Positions 37,396 to 46,203 of a DNA stretch of 64,000 bases are shown here, piece after piece (the stretch's first letter is position 1; the number at the start of each line of letters is the position of its first letter). Both the position numbers and the translations under genes were made by a program. Where the stretch lies: the NCBI GenBank assembly GCA_014380615.1, contig JACMJM010000017.1, positions 49,017 through 113,016 on the forward strand. The letters run 5' to 3'. The DNA is from Sphingobacteriaceae bacterium. Its GTDB lineage: Bacteria > Bacteroidota > Bacteroidia > Sphingobacteriales > Sphingobacteriaceae. Under the pieces are notes generated by a model. The model was given only the letters and a program-made list of their open reading frames with translations. It was not told where the DNA came from and searched no databases.

Positions 37396-38697
37396 TTAGA
37401 ATGACTGCAATCTTACACTTATCGCATTTTTATGCGCCTGCAGACCTTCAAGCTCCGCCAGAACTTCTACAGTATTTCCGAGGTTTTTAACGCCTTCCGG
37501 CGATAGATGCTGAAAAGTGATTTTTTTAACGAATGAATCTACCGATACACCAGAATAAGAGCGAGCAAACGCGCTTGTTGGCAGCGTGTGGTTGGTGCCC
37601 GAGGCATAATCACCTGCACTTTCGGGTGTTAAATTACCCAGGAAAACTGATCCGGCATTGCTGATTTGTTTAGTTATCGATTCCCAGTTGTCGGTTGCCA
37701 GTATTAAGTGTTCTGGTGCGTAATCATTACTAAATGACATTGCTTCGTCCAGATCGGAAACTAAAATCGCGTATGAATTTTCAATCGCCCTTGTTGCCAT
37801 GTCTTTTCGAGGTAACACAGCCAACTGTTTCTCGAGCTCGATAATAGTGTTGTAAATTATGTCTGTGGAGGTGGCCACTAACACTGCCTGAGAGTCGGCT
37901 CCATGTTCAGCCTGAGCTAACAGGTCGGCCGCTACGAAAATAGGGTTAGATGTTTCATCGGCAATAACCAATACTTCAGAAGGCCCGGCCGGCATATCAA
38001 TTGCCGTTTGGGTGGACGACTGGATAATGGTTTTAGCTTTAGTTACGTATTGATTCCCGGGGCCAAAGATTTTATCCACTTTTGGGACACTTTCTGTGCC
38101 GTAAGCCATGGCCGCAACAGCCTGCGCTCCGCCAATCAAAAAAATCCTTTCTATTTCCAGTAATTGGGCCACATACGCGATGTAACAGTTAATTAAGCCG
38201 GAAGCATCGCCCTTTTGAGGAGGAGAGCAAACAACAAGCTCTTTACATCCGGCTATTTTTGCCGGTATGCCAAGCATCAGAAAAGTACTCGGTAAAACAG
38301 CTGTTCCACCGGGGATGTACAAGCCAACTTTTTCAATGGCTCTTGTTTCGCGCCAGCAATTAACGCCTGGCATAGTTTCCACTTTAGCTTCTTTAATTAA
38401 CTGACTTTCGTGGAATTTTTTAATATTTTGATAGGCGGTATCGATGGCCTGCTTTTGAATATCACCTATAGATTGAGCAAAAACTGCGATTTCTTCTTTA
38501 CTAAGGAAGGTTTTCTCCAGCCTAACCCCGTCAAATTTCTCCGCAAAAGAAAGCAACGCCCGGTCACCGTTCTGCTTAACATCAGAGATAATTGAGATCA
38601 CACGTTCTTCAATTGCGTTATCAGCATCCGTATTGCGGGTGATGAGGCTTTGAATTTGTGATTCAGTTAGTTCTTTATATGTATAGGTTTTAAGCAT
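37396..38697 (-). CDS. hisD: Histidinol dehydrogenase
   Basis: A 433-residue NAD-dependent zinc enzyme that performs the last two oxidations to histidine. Recognised segments are IPGGTAVLPSTFLMLG, the zinc and substrate region AQAEHGADSQAVL, and ENSYAILVSDLDEA. The C-terminal SGVSVDSFVKKITFQ is also typical. Full length, with 67 bases to hisG. Confidence 0.96.
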   Translation of the reverse strand: MLKTYTYKELTESQIQSLITRNTDADNAIEERVISIISDVKQNGDRALLSFAEKFDGVRLEKTFLSKEEIAVFAQSIGDIQKQAIDTAYQNIKKFHESQLIKEAKVETMPGVNCWRETRAIEKVGLYIPGGTAVLPSTFLMLGIPAKIAGCKELVVCSPPQKGDASGLINCYIAYVAQLLEIERIFLIGGAQAVAAMAYGTESVPKVDKIFGPGNQYVTKAKTIIQSSTQTAIDMPAGPSEVLVIADETSNPIFVAADLLAQAEHGADSQAVLVATSTDIIYNTIIELEKQLAVLPRKDMATRAIENSYAILVSDLDEAMSFSNDYAPEHLILATDNWESITKQISNAGSVFLGNLTPESAGDYASGTNHTLPTSAFARSYSGVSVDSFVKKITFQHLSPEGVKNLGNTVEVLAELEGLQAHKNAISVRLQSF

Positions 38698-38764
38698 TTA
38701 TTTTTAGTTAGCAGTTTTTAATTACCAGGATGCTTGCACCGCAACTGACACCTTAAACTTTCAA

Positions 38765-39616
38765 CTATAGGATTATTTTCTCAATCGGCATCACTACAAT
38801 TCCTTCCGCACCAGCAGCTTTGAGCTGGCTAATTCTGCCCCAGAAATCCTTTTCAGGGATAACCGTATGAACAGCAACCCATCCTTCTTCTGCAAGAGGC
38901 ACTACCGTAGGGCTCTTTATCCCCGGAAGGAGAGACTTAATCTGTTCAATATTTTTCTTTTCAATATTTAAAACCACATACTTGGTTTCTTTCGCTCTAA
39001 GTACCGATTGAACTCTGTCAATCAGTTCAACAATAAGTGGATTTTGCTCCTGGCCTTTACGGCCAATCAAAACCGCTTCAGAATACATTACATCGCCGAA
39101 AGGCTTTAATCCATTGCTTATCAGGGTTCCACCTGTAGAAACAAGATCACAGATTGCATCGCTCAAGCCTAGTCCGGGCGCAATTTCAACCGATCCGGAA
39201 ATCGTCCTGATATCGGAAACCACGTTGTGCCCCGCAAGAAATTTTTTGAGAATAACAGGGTAGGAGGTGGCTATCGACTTTCCGTTCAGATCAGCAATTG
39301 ATTTTATGTCGGAACTATTAGGGATCGCCAGTTTTAAAGAACATTTCCCGAAGCCTAATTTTTGCAGATATGCAACATCAACTTCTGTTTCGTTGATTAC
39401 GTTTTCGCCTACGATTCCTAAATCGGCGATGCCATCCTGAACGTATTCGGGAATATCATCATCTCTTAAAAAAAGAATTTCGAGCGGGAAATTTGATACC
39501 GGAGATATTAAGGAGCTTTTATAATTTTCGAAGCTTAAACCGCAATTTTTAAGAAGCTCAACAGATTTTTCGTTTAACCTACCCGATTTCTGGATAGCTA
39601 TTTTGAGTGTTTTCAA
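38765..39616 (-). CDS. hisG: ATP phosphoribosyltransferase (long form)
   Basis: A 283-residue HisG with its own C-terminal regulatory (ACT-like) domain from about residue 210, so feedback inhibition by histidine is expected and no HisZ is needed. The PRPP site is around DAICDLVSTGGTLISNGL. It is the first structural gene of the operon. The leader peptide lies 69 bases upstream. Confidence 0.96.
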   Translation of the reverse strand: MKTLKIAIQKSGRLNEKSVELLKNCGLSFENYKSSLISPVSNFPLEILFLRDDDIPEYVQDGIADLGIVGENVINETEVDVAYLQKLGFGKCSLKLAIPNSSDIKSIADLNGKSIATSYPVILKKFLAGHNVVSDIRTISGSVEIAPGLGLSDAICDLVSTGGTLISNGLKPFGDVMYSEAVLIGRKGQEQNPLIVELIDRVQSVLRAKETKYVVLNIEKKNIEQIKSLLPGIKSPTVVPLAEEGWVAVHTVIPEKDFWGRISQLKAAGAEGIVVMPIEKIIL

Positions 39617-39685
39617 GTGTTATTTTTTTATTAATCAGACCAACAAATTATTCGGGAGAAACAGTTTCACGTAGAAACATACATA

Positions 39686-39745
39686 TTATCTATCGCCATG
39701 ATGGCGATGGTTATAATGCATGTGATGTGTGAACGTTGTTACCAT
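39686..39745 (-). CDS. hisL: His-operon leader peptide
   Basis: A 19-codon frame before hisG encodes MVTTFTHHMHYNHRHHGDR, with six histidines at positions 7, 8, 10, 13, 15 and 16. Leader peptides of this kind make ribosomes stall when histidine is short. Codons 13-18 overlap a strong hairpin (ATCGCCA and TGGCGAT, plus strand 39692-39708). A TATATTTG promoter box lies 31 bases upstream. No hairpin with a T-run, as used in classical attenuation, is visible between 39617 and 39685, so the downstream mechanism is unclear. Confidence 0.8.
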   Translation of the reverse strand: MVTTFTHHMHYNHRHHGDR

Positions 39746-39775
39746 AAATTGGGTTCCTGATTAAATCGGGAGCTG

Positions 39776-39783
39776 CAAATATA
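39776..39783 (-). promoter_or_regulatory. -7 box of the his operon
   Basis: TATATTTG on the minus strand, exact to TAnnTTTG. The start of transcription near 39770 would give a short leader of about 25 bases before the leader peptide. The -33 element is not obvious. Confidence 0.6.
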
Positions 39784-39876
39784 CATATAGCTGTTAAAAA
39801 TTAAAATTTAAAGTGTTTGCTTTAATAAAACCCATGACGTTTCTGAAACCTGATAGGTTTGAACAAAAGCATATTG

Positions 39877-39884
39877 TAGTTTTG
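39877..39884 (+). promoter_or_regulatory. -7 box close to the start of the flavoprotein gene
   Basis: TAGTTTTG fits TAnnTTTG and ends five bases before the ATG at 39890, so the transcript would be nearly leaderless. Confidence 0.45.
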
Positions 39885-39889
39885 CGGGA

Positions 39890-41077
39890 ATGATTGATGC
39901 GGTAATTATAGGCGGTGGTGCCTGCGGATTAATGTGTGCGGTGCAAGCCGGCTTTCTCGGAAAGAAGGTTTTAGTGCTTGAAAAAAATGAGAAACCCGGT
40001 GCCAAAATTCTTATTTCGGGCGGCGGAAGATGTAATTATACAAACCTATACAGCTCACCATCCAACTTTATATCTCAAAACGAGCATTTTCCCAAGTCGG
40101 CGTTTTCGCAATGGACGGTTGAAGATACCATCAGTTTTTTTGAAACTTATGGTATAGTGGGGCAGGAAAAAACACTGGGACAGCTTTTTCCTGTAAGCAA
40201 TAAGGCCACAGATGTTGTTGAAGTATTTACCATGCTTTGTGACGATTTTGGACAAGATTTGAAATGTAATTGCGAAGTGAAAACGATCGAAAAGCTAAAT
40301 GAAGACTTCCTTATTTCCTATGAGCAGCATGGCCGATTACACACCGTCAAATCGAAAAAAGTAGTGGTTGCATCCGGCGGGCTGCCTGTGCAGAAAATGG
40401 GAGCTACAGATTTCGGGTTGAAAGTGGCCCGGCAATTCGGTCTGAAAGTTATTGAAACAGCACCCGCTCTGGTACCCTTAAGCGTTACCGGAAAGGATGC
40501 CGAATGGTTCGCCAATCTGTCGGGAAATAGTATTTTTTGCCGGGTAAGTAATAAAAGGATCAGTTTTGAAGAAAATATTCTTTTTACCCATTGGGGATTA
40601 AGCGGGCCAGCCATTTTGCAAATCTCGTCCTATTGGAGGCCTGGCGAGTCCATCTCCGTTGATATGCTTCCGAACCAATCCATTATGGATTTAATCGAGA
40701 ACGAGAGACAGCAAAACGGAAAAAAAACCTTGCTCAGCGTTCTCTCGCAGCTCTATAGCCGCAAATTCGCTGAAGCACTTGACAAATATTTGCCGGTGCA
40801 AAAGAACGTTGCTTCGCTTACCAGAGCAGAGCTGGAGCAGGTTCAGCGCTTTATACATGATTTTGAAGTTAAACCTGCCGGTGATAAAGGTTACGACCGG
40901 GCTGAAGTAATGCGTGGCGGTGTTGCTACCGATGAACTTTCTTCCAAAACATTGGAGGCTAAGAAAATGCCGGGATTATTTTTTGGTGGCGAATGCGTGG
41001 ATGTAACGGGCTGGCTGGGAGGATATAATTTCCAGTGGGCATGGGCAAGCGGGTTCGTGATAGCGCAGAATCTTTGA
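39890..41077 (+). CDS. HI0933/BaiN-family FAD-dependent oxidoreductase
   Basis: A 395-residue flavoprotein of the HI0933 (YhiN) family. The FAD-binding GGGACGLMCAVQAG is at the N-terminus, followed by the family hallmarks ISGGGRCNYTN and, near the C-terminus, GECVDVTGWLGGYN. It is cytoplasmic and of unknown substrate. Relatives reduce unsaturated ketones or bile-acid intermediates. Divergent from the his operon, with a separate promoter. Confidence 0.9.
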   Translation: MIDAVIIGGGACGLMCAVQAGFLGKKVLVLEKNEKPGAKILISGGGRCNYTNLYSSPSNFISQNEHFPKSAFSQWTVEDTISFFETYGIVGQEKTLGQLFPVSNKATDVVEVFTMLCDDFGQDLKCNCEVKTIEKLNEDFLISYEQHGRLHTVKSKKVVVASGGLPVQKMGATDFGLKVARQFGLKVIETAPALVPLSVTGKDAEWFANLSGNSIFCRVSNKRISFEENILFTHWGLSGPAILQISSYWRPGESISVDMLPNQSIMDLIENERQQNGKKTLLSVLSQLYSRKFAEALDKYLPVQKNVASLTRAELEQVQRFIHDFEVKPAGDKGYDRAEVMRGGVATDELSSKTLEAKKMPGLFFGGECVDVTGWLGGYNFQWAWASGFVIAQNL

Positions 41078-41148
41078 TTTTCAAGCCCTTACTGAGATCG
41101 CTTCTGAAACATACTGCGCACATAATTGTTGAGTTTCAAAACAACATT

Positions 41149-41556
41149 ATGAAAACAACTATACTCATCATATTCGCGGCAATTACGTTTGTAAGCTGCA
41201 ACGCAATAAAACCCCAAAACTCACCCTTAAGCCTCGATGGCCCCGAATGGCAGCTTACCGCTATAGAACATAAGCCAGTTGTGGCTAACGGACGTGCATA
41301 TTTAAAATTCGACGGAAAAGATCTTGAAGTAAAAGGAAAGGCATTTTGCAACAGCATTACGGCCGACTACGAAAGGATGGGTGATAAACAAGTTACTTTT
41401 CAGGAAATAACCTCGACCAAAATGTTTTGTGACGGCGTTATGAATTTAGAAGAGCAAATGGTTTCAAATTTGAGGAGGGTTAAAAAGTTTGAGATCCGAA
41501 ACGGGATGCTATATCTCTCAGACTCGGATAATGTTCTGTTGACCTTTAAGAAATAA
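41149..41556 (+). CDS. META-domain lipoprotein (HslJ-like)
   Basis: I start it at ATG 41149, giving a lipobox ending TFVSC. A longer frame begins inside the flavoprotein gene and adds 38 unlikely residues. The remaining 115 residues form one META domain, with the characteristic GKAFCNSITADY and TSTKMFCDGVMNLEEQM segments containing two Cys. HslJ-type proteins are envelope stress proteins linked to novobiocin resistance. The exact role here is unknown. Confidence 0.83.
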   Translation: MKTTILIIFAAITFVSCNAIKPQNSPLSLDGPEWQLTAIEHKPVVANGRAYLKFDGKDLEVKGKAFCNSITADYERMGDKQVTFQEITSTKMFCDGVMNLEEQMVSNLRRVKKFEIRNGMLYLSDSDNVLLTFKK

Positions 41557-41578
41557 TCACCTTCTGGGTGATTTATTT
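41551..41578. terminator. Bidirectional terminator between converging genes
   Basis: AAATAATCACC and GGTGATTTATTT pair almost perfectly around a five-base loop. It covers both stop codons (41554-41556 and 41557-41559) and has T-rich ends on both strands. Confidence 0.6.
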
Positions 41579-42531
41579 CTCCCTTTAACTGCAGATTTAG
41601 CTTTTGATGGACCTGAGCGTTGAGTACCCGGCTTGCTCTTACCTGGCTTTTTAGGACTATTGTTGCTTCCAGGTCTTGTGGGATTACGACTAAAAGGTTT
41701 TGCAGCTACAGCAACTTTCTTTTTTGGCTTTTCTTCTACAAGCTCGTCTTTTCGGCTCTTCGTTTTAGTGGAAGCTTCCTGAGTTGAACTGGAGTGTTTA
41801 ATCATTTTGAAAATGCCGCTCAATTCCGGTTCGGTTAATTCCCGCCACTCGCCTAAGGGCAAACCTTTCAGACTTACGTTCATAATTCGGGTGCGTTCCA
41901 GCTTTATAACTTCATAGTCAAAGTGTTCGCACATCCGGCGGATCTGCCGGTTCATCCCCTGAATTAAAATTATTTTAAATACAAAGGGACTTTCCTTAGT
42001 CACCACACATTTCCTGGTCATTACTCCCAAAATGGGTACACCCGATGTCATGGAGGTTATAAAATCGTCGGTGATGGGTTTATTAACCGTTACCAGGTAC
42101 TCTTTTTCGTGATGGTTTCCCGCACGAAGTATTTTGTTGACTATGTCGCCGTTGCTGGTAAGAAATATCAGGCCCTGAGAATCTTTGTCGAGCCGCCCGA
42201 TTGGAAAGATCCGTTCGCTGTGGTTTACATAATCGACAATGTTATTCTTTACACCCGCTTCGGTTGTACTGGTTACACCAACAGGTTTGTTAAATGCGAT
42301 AAATATGGCATCTTCCTCTTGCCGCGGTTCGATAGTGTTGCCGTTTACCATCACACGATCGCCCGGCCATACCTGATCTCCGATTTTGGCCCGCTTGCCG
42401 TTAATAAATACGTTGCCGTTTTCGATGAATTTATCGGCCTGCCTCCTGGAACAGATTCCGCTTTCGCTGATATACTTATTTAAACGTGTGGATGTGTTCA
42501 CAAAAGGATTTGAAGCTGCTAAGTTAAACAT
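41557..42531 (-). CDS. rluF: 23S rRNA pseudouridine synthase (RluF-like) with basic tail
   Basis: A 324-residue RsuA/RluB-type synthase. Order: S4 RNA-binding domain (about 15-65, [19 protein letters not shown]), then the catalytic domain with Asp in [10 protein letters not shown], then RNQIRRMC-like [13 protein letters not shown], and an 80-residue Lys/Pro/Ser-rich tail. The tail is longer than in E. coli RluF and likely disordered, for RNA contact. The symbol is a best guess among RluB, RluE and RluF. Confidence 0.85.
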   Translation of the reverse strand: MFNLAASNPFVNTSTRLNKYISESGICSRRQADKFIENGNVFINGKRAKIGDQVWPGDRVMVNGNTIEPRQEEDAIFIAFNKPVGVTSTTEAGVKNNIVDYVNHSERIFPIGRLDKDSQGLIFLTSNGDIVNKILRAGNHHEKEYLVTVNKPITDDFITSMTSGVPILGVMTRKCVVTKESPFVFKIILIQGMNRQIRRMCEHFDYEVIKLERTRIMNVSLKGLPLGEWRELTEPELSGIFKMIKHSSSTQEASTKTKSRKDELVEEKPKKKVAVAAKPFSRNPTRPGSNNSPKKPGKSKPGTQRSGPSKAKSAVKGRNKSPRR

Positions 42532-42605
42532 CTGATTTTTTAAAACCGGGTTTTTTAACGAAGATTAAACATTATGGTGCGAATGTGGTTAATAAAAAAT
42601 CTACT

Positions 42606-42770
42606 ATGACAATACCATTAACGCCACGGATATTAGGTTATCTTATTGAGAAAGGGTTTGATTTTGTGCTGGCAAACACAGTTGAACATGCTGAAGAAGG
42701 AACCGTAACCATAACTCTTTTCCCGGTTAAGGGGAAAACCTACTTTAGAGAAGCTGCCCGAAGGCTTTGA
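42606..42770 (+). pseudogene. 5' part of a frameshifted PAS-domain gene
   Basis: ATG 42606 opens a frame (MTIPLTPRILGYLIEKGFDF) that ends at 42770 after a G4A4 run at 42731-42738. In the next frame, the sequence continues without a stop as PTLEKLPEGFEIYFSITQEP into the PAS protein at 42799. Removing one base from the run would make one gene from 42606 to 43311. This is either a real mutation or a sequencing error. A programmed slip cannot be excluded. Confidence 0.7.
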
Positions 42771-42798
42771 GATCTACTTTTCTATAACACAGGAGCCC

Positions 42799-43311
42799 AT
42801 GCAAATGGCCTGTGGTATAGACAATACTACAACGGTTGTTATAGATTTGCCCCAAAGTGAAGCATTATCTTACATCACTCCTGAGGAAGCGCTTGATGAC
42901 AATTATTTCCGCCTTAGCGAAGATTTCTATAAGCAGGTTCTGGAGAGCCTGGAAGAATATGCCGTATTTACAACAGATAAAATGGGAGATGTAAATAGCT
43001 GGAATAAAGGTGCTGAACGTTTGCTGGGTTATTCTGAAAAAGAAATTTTAGGGCAAAAGTCAAGTGTGTTTTTTACTGAGAAAGACCGGGAGACCCGGGA
43101 GCCGGAAAAAGAATTAGCAAATGCATTGGAAAATGGTAAGGCAATTGATGAACGCTATCATGTACGAAAAGATAAATCGGTATTTTGGGGAAGCGGACTG
43201 GTGTTTCCATTGGTTGATACCCTTGGTACACATAGGGGCTTTACCAAGATTATGAGAAACCTTGAGGAAAGAAAAGAAGCAGAGAGGAATGCGCCAGAAA
43301 CAAGACTTTAA
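42799..43311 (+). CDS. PAS-domain protein (3' part of the frameshifted gene)
   Basis: 170 residues from ATG 42799. One PAS domain (about 48-160) is clear: LESLEEYAVFTTDKMGDVNSWN, then GYSEKEILGQKSSVFFTEKD and a PAC segment with GFTKIMRNLEERKEAE. No kinase or output domain follows, so it would be a stand-alone sensor or an interaction module. The residues before the ATG continue the frame and belong to the same product (see 42606). The 3' end overlaps the acyltransferase gene by four bases, tail to tail. Confidence 0.8.
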   Translation: MQMACGIDNTTTVVIDLPQSEALSYITPEEALDDNYFRLSEDFYKQVLESLEEYAVFTTDKMGDVNSWNKGAERLLGYSEKEILGQKSSVFFTEKDRETREPEKELANALENGKAIDERYHVRKDKSVFWGSGLVFPLVDTLGTHRGFTKIMRNLEERKEAERNAPETRL

Positions 43312-44171
43312 TAGTCAGAAATAGAATATTTCCACCTTTTGTGCGACCAAATCCAATATTGCGGTTCTGCGTGGATCATTTTCTCAAGATGTTTAACATG
43401 GGTTTCTGTAATTTCTTTCTCTACACGACTTTTGGGGTCATCAATTAGAGGCACAAATGTACAAGTATAGTACCCGCGTTTCAAAACCTTCACATCGCAA
43501 AAAAGCACAGGATAGTTATACGCTTTAGCCAGGTTCTCAATCCCCATAAAAACAGCGGTTGGCTGATTTAGAAACGTTGTAATGCAGACCGAGTCGCCGG
43601 GAACAGGTGTTTGGTCGCTAACTATAATGGAAACAGTTGATTCTTTGCGATGGGAAAGAATATCTCTGAAAGATGTTTTCATACGAATAAGTTTCGCATT
43701 GAACCGGGAACGCACTTTTTTAAGAAATTCTTCGAATATCGGATCGGTTAGCGGTTTATAAACCACCAGAATCTTTTTATCTGTTACCAATCCGATATTA
43801 CTGGCCATTTCCCAGTTGCCATAATGTCCCGCTGCGGCTATTACGCTCTTATTTTGGCTAAAATATTCGTCTAATAATTCAGGGTTTACAAATCTGAAGC
43901 GCTCCATCACTTCTTTTTTAGAGATGCTGATCATTTTAACAGATTCGAGAATAAGATCGCATAAATAGCTGAAATATTGCCTGGCTATTTGTTTTCTCTC
44001 AGCGTCATCTTTATCCGGAAAAGCTAGTCTTAAATTCTCATCAACCACCCTGCGGCGATATTTAACGCCGTGATATAACACCAGGAAAAGTAAATCAGAA
44101 AAAAGGTAAAGTATTTTTAAGGGTAAATGAGAAAAAAGCCGAAGTACAAGTATTCCCAATTGGGTTAGCAT
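43308..44171 (-). CDS. Lipid A biosynthesis-type (HtrB/LpxL) acyltransferase
   Basis: A 287-residue membrane-associated acyltransferase of the LpxL/HtrB family. The catalytic HX4E motif is HYGNWE near residue 117. It has an N-terminal hydrophobic segment, and the later region SDQTPVPGDSVCITTFLN is typical. It adds a secondary acyl chain to lipid A or a related glycolipid at the inner membrane. It stands alone, with no other lipid A gene nearby. Confidence 0.88.
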   Translation of the reverse strand: MLTQLGILVLRLFSHLPLKILYLFSDLLFLVLYHGVKYRRRVVDENLRLAFPDKDDAERKQIARQYFSYLCDLILESVKMISISKKEVMERFRFVNPELLDEYFSQNKSVIAAAGHYGNWEMASNIGLVTDKKILVVYKPLTDPIFEEFLKKVRSRFNAKLIRMKTSFRDILSHRKESTVSIIVSDQTPVPGDSVCITTFLNQPTAVFMGIENLAKAYNYPVLFCDVKVLKRGYYTCTFVPLIDDPKSRVEKEITETHVKHLEKMIHAEPQYWIWSHKRWKYSISDY

Positions 44172-44216
44172 ACCGCAAAGCTAAGCATTAAGTGCTTTCG
44201 ATTCAATGATAATGTG

Positions 44217-44390
44217 TCACACTTCTAACAGAAAGTAGGGTACATCATAACCTTCCCTGATTAAAATGTGCTTGGCTACATTATAAACTTTAACTCCACC
44301 GGGTGTTTCTCCTTGCAGCGTGCCAACATGAGCATGGCCATGAAAAGCGGCTTCAACTCCCCGACGGCGATCATAGGGCTTAATATTAAA
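44217..44390 (-). pseudogene. C-terminal remnant of a metallophosphoesterase
   Basis: The 307-base gap between the acyltransferase and DUF72 genes contains 57 sense codons on the minus strand ending at TGA (44217-44219). They read NIKPYDRRRGVEAAFHGHAH and then VGTLQGETPGGVKVYNVA. The GHAH box is the last metal-binding motif of calcineurin-like phosphoesterases. An in-frame stop (44391-44393) cuts it, and no start or upstream domain is present. I take it as decay of a once complete gene. Confidence 0.7.
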
Positions 44391-44478
44391 CTATAAATTA
44401 AAGGTTCTGTTTTACAGATTGCGGAAGCATTATAAAGGATTATACAATGTTGTTACCTTTAGCATATAACATATTACT

Positions 44479-45396
44479 ATGGATTTCGGAAAAATACCTG
44501 AGACACAATTAGGTGCAGTAAATTTTACTTTACCAGCAGATACGGGGCTAACTAAATCTGTTCTCCAAGCATCCTCAAAACCGGAGGTGCCCGAAATTTA
44601 TATCGGCTGTGCCAAGTGGGGAAGAAAGGAGTGGGTTGGGTTAATTTATCCGCCCAAAACCAAAGAAGCCAAATTTTTGGATGAATATGTGAAGCATTTT
44701 AACAGCATTGAATTAAATGCGGTTTTTTACCAAATGCCCAAAGCAGAACAAATACGGGCATGGAAAGAAAAAGCTGCGGCGGAAAGAAAAGATTTTAAAT
44801 TTTTTCCTAAGATTTCGCGAACCATCAGCCACATACGACGCTTAAAGAATGCTGAAGATGACACCTCTCGTTACCTGGAAAGTATTTCTGAGTTCGGCGA
44901 ATACCTTGGCCCATGTTTTCTCCAGCTAAGCGACAATTTCGGGCCTAAAAATTTCGAGGTGCTGAAAGATTATCTCGAACACCTTCCGGATGATTTTCAT
45001 TTGTTTGTCGAAGTTCGGCATCAGGAATGGTATAGTGACGCGGGCGCACGAAAAGACTTTTTTGATCTTTTGCATCAGGTTAAGAAGGGTAGTATCATTA
45101 CAGATGCCTCCGGAAGACGGGATTGTGTACATATGGAACTGCCAACGCCTGAGGCTTTTATTCGGTTTGTAGGGAACGGGCTGCATCCCACAGATTATTC
45201 CCGGATTGATGCGTGGATTGACAGATTAGCAGACTGGACAAAGCAGGGATTGCTATCGATATACTTTTTTCTGCATCAGCATGATGAGAAAGATACGCCC
45301 ATACTTGCCGATTACACCATCAAAAAGTTAAATGAAAGGTTAGGAACTAATTTGCCGCCGCCTAGTTTCATCCCTAAGTCAGATTCGCTTTTTTAG
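44479..45396 (+). CDS. DUF72 (YecE) family protein
   Basis: A 305-residue cytoplasmic TIM-barrel protein of the YecE/DUF72 family. Markers are IGCAKWGRKEWVG, KHFNSIELNAVFYQMP, FKFFPKISRTISH, LPDDFHLFVEVRHQEW and RFVGNGLHPTDYSRID. The biochemical function is unknown. The N-terminal 35 residues extend beyond the usual start of the domain. It is followed by the peroxiredoxin gene 76 bases later, but a dyad between them suggests separate control. Confidence 0.88.
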   Translation: MDFGKIPETQLGAVNFTLPADTGLTKSVLQASSKPEVPEIYIGCAKWGRKEWVGLIYPPKTKEAKFLDEYVKHFNSIELNAVFYQMPKAEQIRAWKEKAAAERKDFKFFPKISRTISHIRRLKNAEDDTSRYLESISEFGEYLGPCFLQLSDNFGPKNFEVLKDYLEHLPDDFHLFVEVRHQEWYSDAGARKDFFDLLHQVKKGSIITDASGRRDCVHMELPTPEAFIRFVGNGLHPTDYSRIDAWIDRLADWTKQGLLSIYFFLHQHDEKDTPILADYTIKKLNERLGTNLPPPSFIPKSDSLF

Positions 45397-45423
45397 ACAA
45401 ATATTATTTTTCTTTAATTATTA

Positions 45424-45444
45424 AATCTACTAGTTTAGTAGATT
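45424..45444 (+). promoter_or_regulatory. Perfect inverted repeat before the peroxiredoxin gene
   Basis: AATCTACTA, three bases, TAGTAGATT: a 9-bp dyad 28 bases before the ATG at 45473. The position fits an operator for a dimeric regulator. It does not match Fur or PerR boxes. The stem has no T-run, so it is not a terminator. Confidence 0.5.
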
Positions 45445-45472
45445 ATTAATGCTTACCTAAATATTAAAAACT

Positions 45473-46108
45473 ATGAGCTTAAGATTAGGCGATAACGCAC
45501 CAAACTTTAAGGCACAAACATCAAAAGGGGAATTAGACTTCTACGAATACCTGGGAGACAGCTGGGCCGTTTTATTCTCACACCCTGCAGATTATACGCC
45601 TGTTTGTACTACCGAGCTTGGAAGAACAGCATCACTTAACGCTGAATTTGAGAAACGTAACGTAAAAGTTCTGGCACTAAGCGTTGATCCTTTAGATAAA
45701 CACCATGGCTGGATTCAGGATATTAACGAAACTCAAGGTGTGGAAGTAAACTTCCCGATTATTGCCGATGAGGATAGAAAAGTATCCGAATTATATGATA
45801 TGATTCACCCTAACGCATCTCAAACCGCAACTGTAAGGTCGTTATTTATTATCAGCCCAGAGAAGCAGGTGAAATTAATTATCTCTTATCCCGCTTCTAC
45901 CGGACGAAATTTTGTGGAGATTTTACGTGTGATCGACTCTTTGCAGTTAACAGCAAACTATAGCGTTGCCACACCTGCCGACTGGAAAGAAGGCGAAGAT
46001 GTAGTAGTAACTCCGGCTATAAAAACGGAAGATATTCCTGCTAAATTTCCAAAAGGTCACCGAATTGTGAAGCCGTATCTGCGTTTTACACCGCAACCGA
46101 ATAAATAA
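45473..46108 (+). CDS. 1-Cys peroxiredoxin (Prx6 class)
   Basis: A 211-residue peroxidase that reduces hydrogen peroxide and organic peroxides in the cytoplasm. The peroxidatic Cys45 lies in SHPADYTPVCTTELG. No resolving Cys is present, and the long C-terminal domain (about 165-211) with TPADWKEGEDVVV is typical of the Prx6 class. It has its own terminator at 46116-46144 and a dyad upstream. Confidence 0.94.
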   Translation: MSLRLGDNAPNFKAQTSKGELDFYEYLGDSWAVLFSHPADYTPVCTTELGRTASLNAEFEKRNVKVLALSVDPLDKHHGWIQDINETQGVEVNFPIIADEDRKVSELYDMIHPNASQTATVRSLFIISPEKQVKLIISYPASTGRNFVEILRVIDSLQLTANYSVATPADWKEGEDVVVTPAIKTEDIPAKFPKGHRIVKPYLRFTPQPNK

Positions 46109-46115
46109 AAGAGAA

Positions 46116-46144
46116 GTGCCCGGAAGTTTCGGGCACCTTTTTTT
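46116..46144 (+). terminator. Rho-independent terminator of the peroxiredoxin gene
   Basis: Arms GTGCCCG (46116-46122) and CGGGCAC (46130-46136) with a seven-base loop and seven T. Confidence 0.92.
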
Positions 46145-46203
46145 ATCTTACTAAAACCAAGCAGTATGCAAGGTGTTACTCAATAACCTATATTAAGCAT
46201 GCC

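Noticed and set aside
39617..39685. Attenuator terminator after the his leader
   Set aside because: Only the short GTTTC/GAAAC stem is seen and no T-run follows, so no terminator is claimed.
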